Shown: positions 1-11,762 of the stretch, one piece after another
Position numbering within the stretch: position 1 is the stretch's first letter
Layout of the letters: each line of letters begins with the position of its first letter
Position numbers and translations under genes: made by a program
Notes under the pieces: generated by a model
The model's database searches: none
What the model was told of the DNA's origin: nothing
What the model saw: the letters and a program-made list of their open reading frames with translations, nothing else
Assembly (NCBI RefSeq): GCF_030052815.1
Contig: NC_079510.1
Location: 43,069,225-43,133,224 of the forward strand
Length of the DNA stretch: 64,000 nucleotides
Direction: 5' to 3'
Source of the DNA: Hevea brasiliensis
Taxonomy: Eukaryota > Streptophyta > Magnoliopsida > Malpighiales > Euphorbiaceae

Positions 1-495
1 CAAGCACAAGAAGGGATTGGCCTAAAATTTAATAACTCGTCCCAAAGAATCTGAAGTTCCATAAAATAGTCAGTAACTGACATCTCTCACTGCTTTAGGG
101 CATAAATTTCCTCTTGTAGATCTGAAATTCTTAGCACATCTCCTTGAGAAAAACGTTCCTTTAAATCATTGCAAACATCAACTGCTTTATCAATCCACAA
201 CACGCTATGAGTGATCGATTGAGATAAGGAACGAATTATCCATGAAAGTACCATGGTATTGCAGCGCTCCCAAGCTATACAATGGATTAGTAATTGGCGG
301 AGCCCTCAAAGAACCATCAACAAACTTCTCTTTGTTCTTGGAAAGCAATGCCATTCTCAGTGCCCTTGACCAAGTATGGTAATTAGGACCTGTGAGAATT
401 GGAGAAACTAAGATTAAAGCAGGATTCTCATTAGGATGCAAGTAGTATGAACTTGAAGGATTTTGTGTAGGATCAACTGATTGATTTGCAGCCAT
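1..495 (-). pseudogene. Copia-type gag, 5' part, broken
   Basis: The reading from the ATG at 495 gives a Ty1/Copia gag amino end: a motif YYLHPNENP, then LTGPNYHTWSRALRMALLSK, as in the retrotransposon gag family with a UBN2-like domain. Just after PLYS an extra base near 270 shifts the frame; the other frame continues with WERCNTMVLSWIIRSLS and DLQEEIYALKQ. A TGA at 87-89 replaces a codon that is usually Gly in the family. The gene runs off the left edge. An in-frame Met at 558 is possible, but the 495 Met fits the family start better. It packages element RNA when intact; this copy is dead. Confidence 0.85.
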
Positions 496-577
496 GGAAG
501 CTCGATTGCCAAAAGGAAATCCGAGAAACAAACAAGATTTCTCGATCAAGAAAACCAACTTGCAGAGAAAAATAACC

Positions 578-589
578 GCTCGGATATCA
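578..589 (-). other. Degenerate primer-binding site of the Copia element
   Basis: On the minus strand this reads TGATATCCGAGC, close to the initiator-Met tRNA site TGGTATCAGAGC used by most plant Copia elements. It lies directly against the presumed LTR end (CA at 590-591) and 80 bases before the gag start, which is the expected order. Confidence 0.65.
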
Positions 590-780
590 TGAGAAAGTTT
601 GAGAGAAGAGAAATGATTCTCATTGAATTGAATGAGTGACAGCTCAATAGATACAACTATAAATACAACAAGCTGAATTAACTAAGCTGCTAACAAACTA
701 AAAACAGAAAAATACACGTGGAAAACAGTTCTAACTAATTTTGAGGCTGCTAGTTTCTTTTCTATTTTGTTGGCTTAAGA
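590..780 (-). repeat. Probable 5' LTR of the Copia element (outer end uncertain)
   Basis: The sequence next to the primer-binding site ends in CA on the minus strand and carries a TATA-like motif (CTATAAATAC as written on the plus strand near 657). I could not fix the outer end because the second LTR is outside the window. Confidence 0.45.
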
Positions 781-1223
781 AATGATTATCATGAAGAACT
801 CGTCGGAAATTCTAATGGCAATGGAAAAAAAAATTCACGAGAGAAGCACCAGAGCAAGGCAAAACTTAATTACTGCTCGATTCTAACGGAAATGAAAATC
901 AATTAAAATTTCTATTCCCGTCATTGCATTGAGGTCTCGAGTATATTTCTATAGTAGTTTGGCAGATTGGTACAAAAGATCAAAAATTCAATTAAATATT
1001 CTTTACGAGTCCCCTATAAACATATAAAACAAATAATTGATAAACAAAGAACTCAGTTTCCAATACCAATCACATCCTTTTCAAGCCCTACAATAATTAA
1101 AAAGCACACACTTTGAAACTAATAACAAGTTTCATCTTACAACAATTAAAAAAACATCACATTCTTAGGTGATTCTAATTCTATGCTTAGAGCAGATGGA
1201 TAGAAAGGATCTAAAGATCCCAT
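781..1223. other. Intergenic, 3' side of RDR1
   Basis: AT-rich sequence between the Copia remnant and the RDR1 stop codon. It should hold the RDR1 3' UTR. I see no other gene or repeat. Confidence 0.6.
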
Positions 1224-4200
1224 CTAGTCCTCAATCTCTGAGTACCAATTCAGTGACACCGAGTTACTGAACTGGTTTGCCAATGATGACAAACTTGAAG
1301 AAATACTGTTACGACCATCACTCGCTTTGCTTTTCTTAATCTCAATAAGCTTGTCGTGGACACACCAAGGGAAACTCAGGAAATGATCTCTATTCAACTC
1401 TTTATTATACCTGCCCCAGTAACTTGGATGGTATGTCACATAGTACCAAGCTGATGCTTTCGCATATAAATCATCACTTTCTGTCTCATTGAACCAGGCT
1501 CTTGCTTGATTCCTCAATGACCTTACAGAAAACATAATCGCATCGAAATCCCTTTTCTTGTCGAATGATTTCCATGTTTTTATGATCCATCCACTGATTA
1601 TTTCAGCCTCTGTTTTTATCCCATAATAATCCATCATATTCCCCAATTTGTTGTCATATTGACTTTTGTAGTAGAATGCATCATCTATATAATGCATATG
1701 CCCTTCTACTTCCATATCAGGATCATAACACTGCCTTGCCACTTCCCTGGTGAAGGATCTTGTAGGGCTAATGTTAGGTGCGATGTCCTTTACAGCTCGA
1801 AAAAGCTTCCCAATGACGCGCTGCGATTCATATTCTGGTTTATCAGGCTTTTCCATGAAGTCTGGATACTCCTTCACGCGAAGATGTGGCGGAATTTTGG
1901 CTGGCACACCAGTCTTGGGGAAATCAACTGCAATCGAGGAAAGCTTAGCTAGGTCAATACATTCTTTACTCCTTGCCTTGGAAGGCTCCTTATCAGCAAA
2001 GACAATGTGGGCATGGCAAATGATTCCTAAGCTGTCATTAAGTATGTATTCAGCGAAGTACTTCTGGACTTCCTGTACAACACATAAACCCGTTGAAAAC
2101 AAAGGGCAGAAGAGAAACAAAAGAGATATATATATATATATATATCTTAAAATTCTACTACGCAGGTCCATTGAAAAATTAATTACCTCAATTGTAACAT
2201 CATGATCCTGAATCACACTTTTGGCTGCTGTATAATCCATGGGTGGGTACGACCAACGAGGAATAAGATCAGGGTCCCAACAAACAAAGTAGACATCTCC
2301 GTCAAGATCACTTCCCGAGCATTCATTTGTATGAGGTCTAATTAAAGATGCGAACTAGATTTCAGCAATTAATTTTGGATAAACAGTAGAAAACTCACGA
2401 CAAATTATGTATAGTGTAACCAAGATATCTGAGAGACTTTTACCTCTTTCCTTTCTGTGGAAAAACAATGCAGTCCACCATGTGGTGTAAAGCAGGCACA
2501 TCCACAGCCTTCAAGACACGAACATCTCCAGGATGTAGACATGGATTTTTTGCGACAATGACCTTCCCCTGGAAGATCAGACTGTGTTGATCTGTTTCAT
2601 TGCAGCTGAAGAACTGCCTATTCCCTGCACAAGAGTACTGCACAAATACTTGACCATATTTCAGCGTCCCAGTTTCGTCCAGACATCCCATCATTACTCT
2701 GCCTTTCGGAAGAAATATCCTTGTTTTGGTCCTCAAATCAAACAATTTTGCAGCACGGAATGTCTGCAGCATCATTGAAAGAAATGGCTCTGTGCTTGGT
2801 TTGTAACCACACAAGAACATTTCCTTGAGAATGTTGGTGTTCTCTTCCGGGGCCATCATCTCAAGTGTACCCTGTGCCTTTAATGGATCTGTCAAAATAG
2901 CATCAAGTTGAGCTACAGCCTCTTTTTGCTTCTTCTCGAAAACACGATCCTTGACCCCAAGAGTAGACAAAAGAGTGATCACTTCACGATTAAGGAAACA
3001 AGCTTGATACTTGCTCCATCCTAGAACATCTAGGCTAGTGTTGTTGGATTTGTACTTGGACATACTCTTTCTCAGTGACAACTTCTTTGGTGAAGTTGGA
3101 TCAACGGCTACAACACCCTTATAGCCACCATATCTAATCTGAAAAGCTGATGGAGTATAGTTTCTGAAGCCAAGTTTTTGGGCTATGCTATGAGCCAATT
3201 CTGAAGAAATTTTTCCAATTCCATCAGAGAATACATAGCTGACTCCATCACTGTTAACTTCTATATCAGGAATAATTTCAATTTCATGCCTATAAACATT
3301 GAATGTTTCCCTTGATGAACTGAAAGATTGGCCAAGCCTAGCAGCATACTTAGCCACATTCTTTATTTCACGAAAATCTCCCATCCACTTTCTGATGTCC
3401 TCTGCAGTAAGCCCCGGCCTAGAAGCAAACATCCACATAGAATGTTCTCGTAATTGACTCGGTGAAAAGCCAAGAAACTCGAACTTCTTATCTCCAATGA
3501 TTATACCATTTCTCAGTGTTGACAGTATCCTTGCATAAACTCTGGTTCGCCTTTCCTCCTTGACAGAAGATGTTCTAGGAGATAAATTTTTTGAATAAAG
3601 TCTACCTAGATCCTCATCAACAAATGAAACGCGAAGAAAATTTTTGATATCGTCAGGATAATTGCGCAAAACACGATTGGAGAGGATCACTTCTGGACCG
3701 CAGAAATATACTTTAGCAGGGGTTATTTGAACCCTGTGTACGTATACCAACCCATCATCTAAAGCAACAACAGGTGGTTCTGGAAGCCTGCCAGAAGTAT
3801 GGTATTTTGTGTACTGCTTACGGAGCCACCTTACAGGATCATAGCAGCGCTCATTCAAATGGCGCAGTTTCTCAAGGGCATGTTCTATGTATGCAATGTC
3901 TACTCGGTCTGGATCAACCAACCGAAAGAAATTCACATCAAGTGCAGGCCCAGGAAGACAGCCATGCTGGGCTAAAGAATTAACTTTAAACAAGATTTCA
4001 TATGGCAAGTGGAATCCGTGGGGTGAACTTACAATCGGGACAAGATCTGAGTTGCAAGAGAAAGCTGAACCTGTCACCAGATTGAATTGCCTTTCATTTT
4101 CTTTGTAGTATACAAAATTTTCCCGAAAATTTGGAAGTTGACCCCTTCGTGGAAGCTCCAAGCACAAAGCAGAGGACTGCCCAATGCAGCAGGATGGAGT

Positions 4201-4930
4201 AAAATCAACTTCCCGCACCCACTTGTCATCAGTAGCTTCCTTAAAATAGCTCAGAGCAGGTGTGTCTTTCTCATAAATCTTGGGAGCACCATATAACTGT
4301 CAAAGGATGAAGGGGCAGAGGATGTTAGAAGCACCATTGAATTTTGTACAGATAAGTATGATGTATGAAGTCTCACAAGTTAAATTGACAAACCTGAATG
4401 AGAAGAAAGTTTTTGGTTCCACCACGAGGACGATGTAGATCAACATGCCAAATATTCTCGTAGGAAAGCTCAAGCTTGTAATCAGTGGAAAGAAAGGAGA
4501 AAAAGAAGTAGAATTTTCTGAGTCTAAACCCAAATTTAACTGAAACATTTTCCTTTTTCCACAGAAGAGAGAATGTTTCCTTGGAAATCTGGCATCCAAA
4601 GTTCAATGTAACGTTATCTATACATTGCTCAAAGTCCCTTGGCATTGGAACAATATCATGGTCGGCATCCCGAGCTTTCAGATAAGAATTCCCATACCAC
4701 AGGTAATCATTAGCTAATGATTTGATGGTTTCGGCAGCCTTTTTGTCAGTGAATTGAACTTTAGCATATGTTCTTGAACCTGAACTTTTGGGCAGTGCAA
4801 CCTCCACAGCATAAACGGTTCCTTCTCCTGTATGTTCCTCCAGAAATTCTTTTATGTCTTCTGGATTCTCAACAGAAGGAAATCCATAGAGACAGATTGT
4901 CTTGACCACTCTGCGTTCAATCAATTTTGG
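1224..4930 (-). CDS. RDR1: RNA-dependent RNA polymerase 1 (RDR1)
   Basis: RDR1 copies aberrant or viral RNA into double-stranded RNA that Dicer-like enzymes cut into siRNAs; in the family it is salicylate-induced and antiviral. Exons read from the sequence: 4930-4394, 4296-2444, 2337-2187 and 2072-1224, all with GT-AG introns. They total 3,390 nt, about 1,129 residues; Arabidopsis RDR1 is about 1,107. The amino part has the RRM-like KTICLYGFPS and GTVYAVEV. The middle has VFSDGIGKIS and PSAFQIRYGGYKGVVAVD. The catalytic DLDGD motif is at 2295-2309 within CSGSDLDGDVYFVCWDPDL. The carboxy end has FPWCVHDKL. No stop or frameshift is visible. The oddity is the start: the usual Met before KTI is a GTG (Val) here, so translation must begin in an upstream exon or the gene has lost its start. 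Confidence 0.95.
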
Positions 4931-5156
4931 CTGCAGTTTCACATGTAGCACCAAGTTAATAAGTAACTTTAAATGCACGTTTAATGAAAGCACCCAGCAA
5001 CTAAATAACAACCAATACCCACAAGGAAAAATCTAAGAAAAACATAAGAATTAGCCATTCATGAACCATGGAACTCTAGGCCATTAAGTGACAGAGAGAG
5101 CAACAGAGGAACTAACAGAAATGTGTAGCAGCAGGAAAGGAGAGGAGTCTTCCTAC

Positions 5157-5225
5157 CAGATATTTGCAGAGTTGATGAGCAACCAATCCTCCAATGACGC
5201 AAAGCAAAAGCTCTACGAGTGCCAT
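5157..5225 (-). other. RDR1: Candidate first coding exon of RDR1
   Basis: On the minus strand an ATG at 5225 opens 23 codons (MALVELLLCVIGGLVAHQLC then KYL) that end at a plausible donor CTG/GTAGGAAG at 5157/5156. Splicing to the acceptor CTGCAG at 4931 would join phase 0 to phase 0 and continue through PKLIERR into the RDR1 reading frame. It would give RDR1 a hydrophobic amino-terminal extension that family members I know do not have. The alternative is that this is an untranslated leader exon that is open by chance. Confidence 0.4.
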
Positions 5226-5429
5226 CGATATAAATCCACACACACGAGCAAAAGAAGAAATTAGAGAAGATCCACGCACGCAAGAGCAAAGAAGAGATTA
5301 GAGAAGGATGTTGCCTTTTAATTGTAGTGAAATTTCTCTTGGAAAAGCAATGCCTTTCTCTCGCTCCAAGAGAACAAATGGAATGACATACTATGACGTA
5401 TGAATGCTTACGTGGGATCATCTGTGGGA

Positions 5430-5973
5430 TCTGGTGGAGTTACTCTGATGGCTGAACACCTAAACTCCCATGGGTTGGCACATGTCAACACGCTATTGCT
5501 TTCAAATAAATGAAGACTCGACCTATTTGTCCCTAGGCCAATGGAGATTTAACACGTACGAAAGCTCACACTAAATTTCACCATTTCTAAAATTTTGCTA
5601 TGCGTATCTACTTAGATTCTCCCTTTCCTCACAAGCCTTGTCGTCGACGAGGAGAGATTTCCACTGTTGCAGAGGCCACAGTTTCACAACAAAAAGAGCC
5701 AGTGCTTTGAGAACACATCACCAACACGCGTCCTTCTTGTTGACGTGGCCAAAAAGTAGTGGAAATGGCACTGAAATTCACATTGAAGGGGAAAAAAGTT
5801 ACAGGAAGATGCTTTCCATGAGGAGACATCCTTCGGCTTGCTGCCAAAGTGGAGAGTTGGCATTAGCTTTATAGATAACTGACCGAAAAGGTATGATTTG
5901 AATGATCATTGATGGAATATAACTACAGAAAAACCCTTCTACAAGTCGCAAAATAAGCCTTTTTCAAGTGTTC
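5430..5973. promoter_or_regulatory. RDR1 upstream region
   Basis: Non-coding sequence upstream of the RDR1 leader. It must hold the RDR1 promoter, but I cannot assign a TATA box or stress elements with confidence. Short open frames near 5630-5870 look random. Confidence 0.4.
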
Positions 5974-6334
5974 GGATAAATTTAAATAATTATTTCTAAA
6001 CTTACATAATTTAGCATTATAATTTTTTAATTTAAAAATATAATATAAATTTCTTTTAATTTTTAAATTTTATATAATAAAATCTTATTAATTTATATTC
6101 ACTAATTTTCCTTTTAAACACATACATATATAAATCTAACGTCGCACTTAGTCGATATTTATCTCACATCTCTCATATCACGTATAATAAGACCATCTTT
6201 CAATTCTACTAGTTATAACAACATTATCCTTTAGCTACATCATTTATAATGCTATTGCTCCGCAACTTCAATTTATGTAACACAATCATCAATGTGTAAC
6301 ATCATAGTTATTTAAATTCACATTCCTATAGCTT
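5974..6334. repeat. Left arm of fold-back MULE-like element (layer G)
   Basis: This stretch is an inverted, diverged copy of 29733-30112. Shared blocks include GGATAAATTT at the outer end, TAAAAATATAATATAAATT, TACTAGTT with an ATTATCCTT core, and GTAACACAATCATCAATG. The terminal motif GGATAAATTT matches the ends of the smaller MULE-like element at 43481-49455, so both belong to one family type. I found no clear target duplication at the outer ends. Confidence 0.75.
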
Positions 6335-6652
6335 CATCCAATATAAATAAACCATAAAATTTTTAATCTTAATTTATTTATTGAACAATATAATTGTTTT
6401 TAATATTTTTTAAAAATTTTGTTAGTATATTTAATTTTTTTTACATTTTTTATTATAAATAATATATTGTTAAAAAATAAACATTGATTAACAATTTTTT
6501 TAATTTTTTTAATAACATACTATTTAAAATAAAAAAATATAAAAAAGTTAAATATACTAACAAAATTTTAAAAAAATATTAAAAGTTATATTGGTTAATA
6601 AACAAACTAACATCACACATTCTAGCTATATTATATCTATATTGGATGGAAT
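6335..6652. repeat. AT-rich palindromic MITE-like segment
   Basis: An imperfect palindrome. The outer ends read TTCATCCAATATA and TATATTGGATGGAA, and inner arms of roughly 100 bases pair across a centre near 6480 (AATTTTGTTAGTATATTTAA against TTAAATATACTAACAAAATT). It has no coding potential and may be a MITE inside element G. The exact ends are uncertain. Confidence 0.55.
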
Positions 6653-8528
6653 CATGAGCGTAACAACTCCAAACCATGGCTATTACCAGCGCTAGAGATT
6701 AAGTCAACTTAAGGATGTCGGAATCCATAGCAAGTTTAAAACCTGTTAAACGTATAACATTTTCATAAAAACCATAATTTAAGCAATTCCATGCCATCTA
6801 GACTTTGCACCTTTACATTAAAACATGTTACATAAATTGTGAAAAATGGTTTTGAAATTGAACCTCTCATAACAATCACAAAGTGTGACTTTTACATTTA
6901 TACTTTAGACATCAAGAATATGCTTAAACATATGGTAAGAGACAAATATATTTAACTCAAACATCATTTAAAAACCAAACTTTTACAACTAAGCACAATA
7001 TCTATCCATTAATATTTACATGTCCACACTAATATCACCAAATCACATAACAAAACTAAGACTCCTCCTGCTGCTAGCTGCCCAAGCATCTCTCTATTTA
7101 TGTAACCCTGCATCTGGGGGTTAGGGGAAAGGGATAAGTTTCAAAAAGCTCAGTGAGTAAACTAACCAACATACGCTAATTATGTCATTCATCTCATATA
7201 TATGAAATATATCAAACATATGGATTTTTCATATCACAAATATTTCACATAAGATGGTCTTATCACCAGTAGACTCCCAAATCCAATGTGCTCGACTCAT
7301 ACAGAGGCTCCTTAGAACTTTCGCTTAAATAAGTAACATATCCAATGTGCTTGATTCATACAGAGGCTCTTTAGGATTTTCGCTTAAAAGTAATGTGCCA
7401 TGGGCATATTAGACCTCACATGATCTTACCACGACAGATCATGCATGATCACATTATAAACATAACATATACATAACATGGATAAGCCAGTGAGTCATCT
7501 AAGGTCCATCGAGCATCAATAATAATTATGCAAAAATGTAACATATTTATGTTCTAGATACATACACCATAATAAGAAATGAAATGATGCATGTGGATAA
7601 TAATGAGTTCAATTTAAATAAATTACATTCATTAAGGTTAGTGTTACTCACTTTTTGCAGCCTATCAAACTCCTTACTTGAACGGTAGCTAGCCTTGGAT
7701 CCTTAGCTTTTCGAATTTCTCAAGTCTGATCCTATAAATATTAGAACTTAAGAAGTTATCTGAAGTTCTAAAACTCTATTCATACATCAAACAAACAATT
7801 TTAGGTCCTTTTGGATAGTTAAAATCAAGTTTTGGAGCCTTAAAACTAAAGGAGAAATAAGGTTGGCAGAAAACTAAGTTCGGCTGTCGAAGTTTTGGAC
7901 TTCAGCTACTGAAGTCTTGGGCCTTAATTTTTTTTTTCCTTTTGGTCCAGTAGCAACTGCGGTTGCCAAAGTTTTAGACTTTGACTACCGAACTTGGAGA
8001 TTTTTCAGATTTTTTTGAGAAACTGCATGACTTTGGCCGCTGAACTAATAATCTTCGATGGTCGAAACTAAGAATTTCCAGAATTTCTAAGTCAAAAATC
8101 TGTAGAATTCCACTTTCAATAACATCAAAACTCAAGAAAAGGCTCCAAAACACAATCCAAACATTCTAACACAGATATAAGGCCTAAAACAACACAAAAT
8201 CAAGCTCAAAACTCTATGCAACCATTAAGAGCCTGAATTCCAAATTCTACCTAAAAAAAACATTACACTAACAAGGAATTCCTTAAATTCCTCAAGGGGA
8301 AACTAGCCATTTAAGGCTTATAACCACTTAAACTTGACAAAAAAAAAAAAAAGAACAATACCTTATTTAGCATCAAAGCCAAAACCAAATATGAAAAACA
8401 TACCCCTAAGCAAATATGCATCAATAACTCAACATACAAACCTCATTCTTAACCTTATCAAAATTCAAACTTCTCAACTCCATATGCAACCAACACCCAA
8501 CCATTCTAACATACATAAATATATTTAG

Positions 8529-9022
8529 TGATATAGCTCCTCAAAATACATATAATTAATTTAGTAACTCGAATTTTTGGATAACCCATTAACCTAATAA
8601 TATTTAATGGTTTAAATATGAGATTCGTTTAATTGGTTTTACCACTATAAGACTCACTCAATAAAAGAAAAGAATCTTGATTAAAGATAAGCAATTTTAA
8701 TAAGATTGTCAAATATAGCAATGACTATAATTGTGCACTATAAATAGAAATATAATCCTATAATTATACTAGCTAATAATATCTATATAATTACATAGCT
8801 GACTTACCATAACTAACTATTGTCTATGTTCTATATAAAGAGATCAGATCATCTATGGAGGTATATTCTTTCTCCCTAATAATTTAATGCACTATTTTCT
8901 CATATCAGCTCTAACTTGAGCGTGAAAAGGTCTTCACCGAATCCATATCTGGTGGACTTCTGACCCATTTATTTTTTATTTTGCAAGTCCATACCCACAA
9001 GGAATTTCCATGTATTACAATA
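8529..9022 (+). repeat. 5' LTR of element E
   Basis: Aligns along its length with 28692-29170, with scattered substitutions and small indels. A TATA box (TATATAAAG) lies at 8832-8840, so transcription would start about 30 bases later. Confidence 0.88.
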
Positions 9023-9043
9023 GCGGTGCCATCTGTGAGAAAT
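9023..9043 (+). other. Degenerate primer-binding site of element E
   Basis: GCGGTGCCATCTGTGAGAAA lies directly after the 5' LTR. It resembles the TGGCGCC(A/G)TCTGTGGGAA site seen after many plant gypsy 5' LTRs. Confidence 0.6.
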
Positions 9044-11762
9044 GACACAAGAAGCTGTGTCTCTCTCTTATATTCTTTATATTCTGAACCCAAAATAGGA
9101 GAATGAACCAAGTGAGAGGATGGCTTGTGGTTTGAAATAACCTAACTAAAATTTTTTTATCATGTTGAAGAAATTTCTAATTTTACTGAGGTACGATCTA
9201 AAAAATTTATTTACAGTCACATGAGTTTTGTTTTAAGTTTGTCAAGTGGCTATATATCCTATTAGATGATCAATCAATGACATTCTTCTTGTAGTAAGTA
9301 TAAATACTTTATTATTTTGTCACTCTTTCTTCTTTGCTATTCCTGCCTATATATAACCCATGCGCCTCATGTGATATTTTCATATTTTATTTTACAAAGA
9401 TTTGATATTAAGAAAAAAAAAACCACATTTTCAACTGCTATGAAGTATTTTTAATTGTTTAGCAATTGACGGGAGATCATTATGAAGCTGTAGAACTTTC
9501 AAATTATCTGAACTTATAAAAATTCTTATTTGATAATCTTTGTTTATTTTGCAAAATTATCAATGTTTATATGGTAAGAAAACAGTATCCATTTATGCTA
9601 ATAGCTATAAAAAAAAAAGTCATATTTAATAAGTCCATCACTGCACCTTCAGTTTTGTATTTTGGGCCATTACTGTGTTTGTTAAAAAATACCTATAATA
9701 CTTCCAATCAACATTATGTGAATTTTAGTTAATTTTCTTGACACAAAATGTAACACCCCTAATTTTTAAATTTATTATTTTTAGGTAAATATTGATATTT
9801 TATTTTATTTTAATTTTAGAAAATTATTTGAAATTTTTCGGATTTTAGAAATCGGGTTCGATTTTCCGAAAATAAAAAATTTTATGATTTTTAAAATTTA
9901 ATTTAAAGGCTACGTGGCAAAACTAAAAATATATTTGGAGTCTATAAATTTTCCTAAGTTTTCTAGAATTTCTTCGAAATTTTTGGACTTCATTTTCGGT
10001 CTCAAGGCAGAGTAAAAATTTAAAATTTTGTATCCTGAATCGAACCGGATCGGATCGGACCGGCCGAATCGGGCCGGCTCCTTTTCTCCTTCTTCTCCTC
10101 TTCCCGCGCGCGTTCTCCTTCCTCTCTCTCTCTCTCTCCCATTTTCTCTCTCCTCCCACCTCCCCTCGCCGGCCAGCCGCCTCCTCAGTCACCCCAGCTC
10201 GTTGGCCGCCGCCTAGAACGTCGGCAAACGTCGCGCCAAGCGATGCTACGCGCAGCGCACGATGCTTCGTCTTCCCGGCCAAAATTCAATCGATCCGGCC
10301 ACCGATTGGGCCTGGTCTTATGTCTAAACCCATCTACTCGTCCAGAGCTTTCCATAGACACCAAGAACACCGAAATCCATCGAGCGGTTTGTCCAATTTT
10401 TGCCCGGGAAGTTTTCGCCCATTTTGACTTTTGGGCTAGATTTCTCGCAAACCATGAATCCCACGAGAAAACCGAGAGTACCAGAGTGCTCCACTCGTCA
10501 AGAGCTTCGCGGCAATATAAATTTCAAATTTTTCTGACACCGTTTTCGGTGGGTCCCATGGAACTTCGTAGTATTTTTCCGAACATTAAATGAGCTTAGA
10601 AAATTTCGTAAAATTTATGTACTAACTCCCATGTTGTGAGCTTCGTGTAGGTATCTTCAATTCACGGAAATTCGACAGTTGTCTGGGACTGTGAATTTCT
10701 GGCCAGACAGACCGGCTACCGAAAAAGTCTCTGAATTGGATCAAGGTTTTAGCTACCCCACCATTGTTAGACGTCTCGAGCGTGTCCCCTAAGTCGGAAT
10801 TGGCATAGGTAAACCCGAACCTTACTTTTTTGCAATTTTTTAGTATTTAAATGGGATTAAAAATCCATAAAATATTCATGGTAGCTCAGAAAATTATGAT
10901 TCTTTTTGCAATAGCCTAATAATATTGCTAAGGACAGTGGGGCAAAGTTTTAGAATTTTTAGAGCTTATTTGGGCAGTTTTTGTAAAAATGATCAATTAT
11001 AAGGACTAAACTGTAAATTTACATATTGTGATTGATGACTGTTTGGATGGGCCCAGGAGGGGCTGTGTAATATGATTGAGTTGTGGGTGTATGGTTGGTG
11101 AATATAGAAGTGCGTTTTGAGCCTTTTTGCAGGTTGGGTAGGTCCTAGGTATAGGGGAGACTCTGCCGAATGTCGGCACGATGTCGACACCATATTTTGG
11201 CTGATCCCCCAAAATTAATAAACTTTGAAGCCGATCCCCAACACAGTCCCCTTTTGCCAACTGACCACACTTCCGATCTCCCCTCAAAAGGAATTTAATT
11301 AATACCAAGTCTCCAGGTCATTTAAAGCCTCATCGATCCCCCAAACCAATTCTCGAGTCCCCTGATCATTTAATTATATTTCCGATCTTTCTTGTCAAAT
11401 AAGATTGAACCAACATTAGGCTTTCGTACCACCAGTCTGATTTCCGGTCTCTCATTAAAAAATTTTGAGAATGATAAAGGTTTCGACTCGGTTTAAAGAT
11501 GATCCCGATCTTAAGTGTCCAAAGCCAAATTTCTAATTTTAATTAAGTCCCGTTTCGTAACTGATCTCATGCATATTGTGTTTTCCAATCTCCTATGCTT
11601 AGATTAATAATCACTTTCAGTTGTCATTCTAATATGTTCAAACAATCAAGTGCTTACGCAATTTAGAAACTTTCCGATCACAATCAATCATTGAACAAAA
11701 GGGGAAATTTCATTTCATTTCAAAATTTATACAAGTCATTCGGCTGGGGGATCACCCCCAGC

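Noticed and set aside
5059..5421. 120-codon minus-strand frame upstream of RDR1
   Set aside because: It is in a different frame from RDR1, crosses the proposed donor site at 5156 and has no recognisable motif. It is most likely leader sequence.
10028..10593. Several open frames of 60-120 codons in the GC-richer part of LTR D
   Set aside because: They overlap on both strands, match no protein I know and lie in a low-complexity CT-rich LTR leader.
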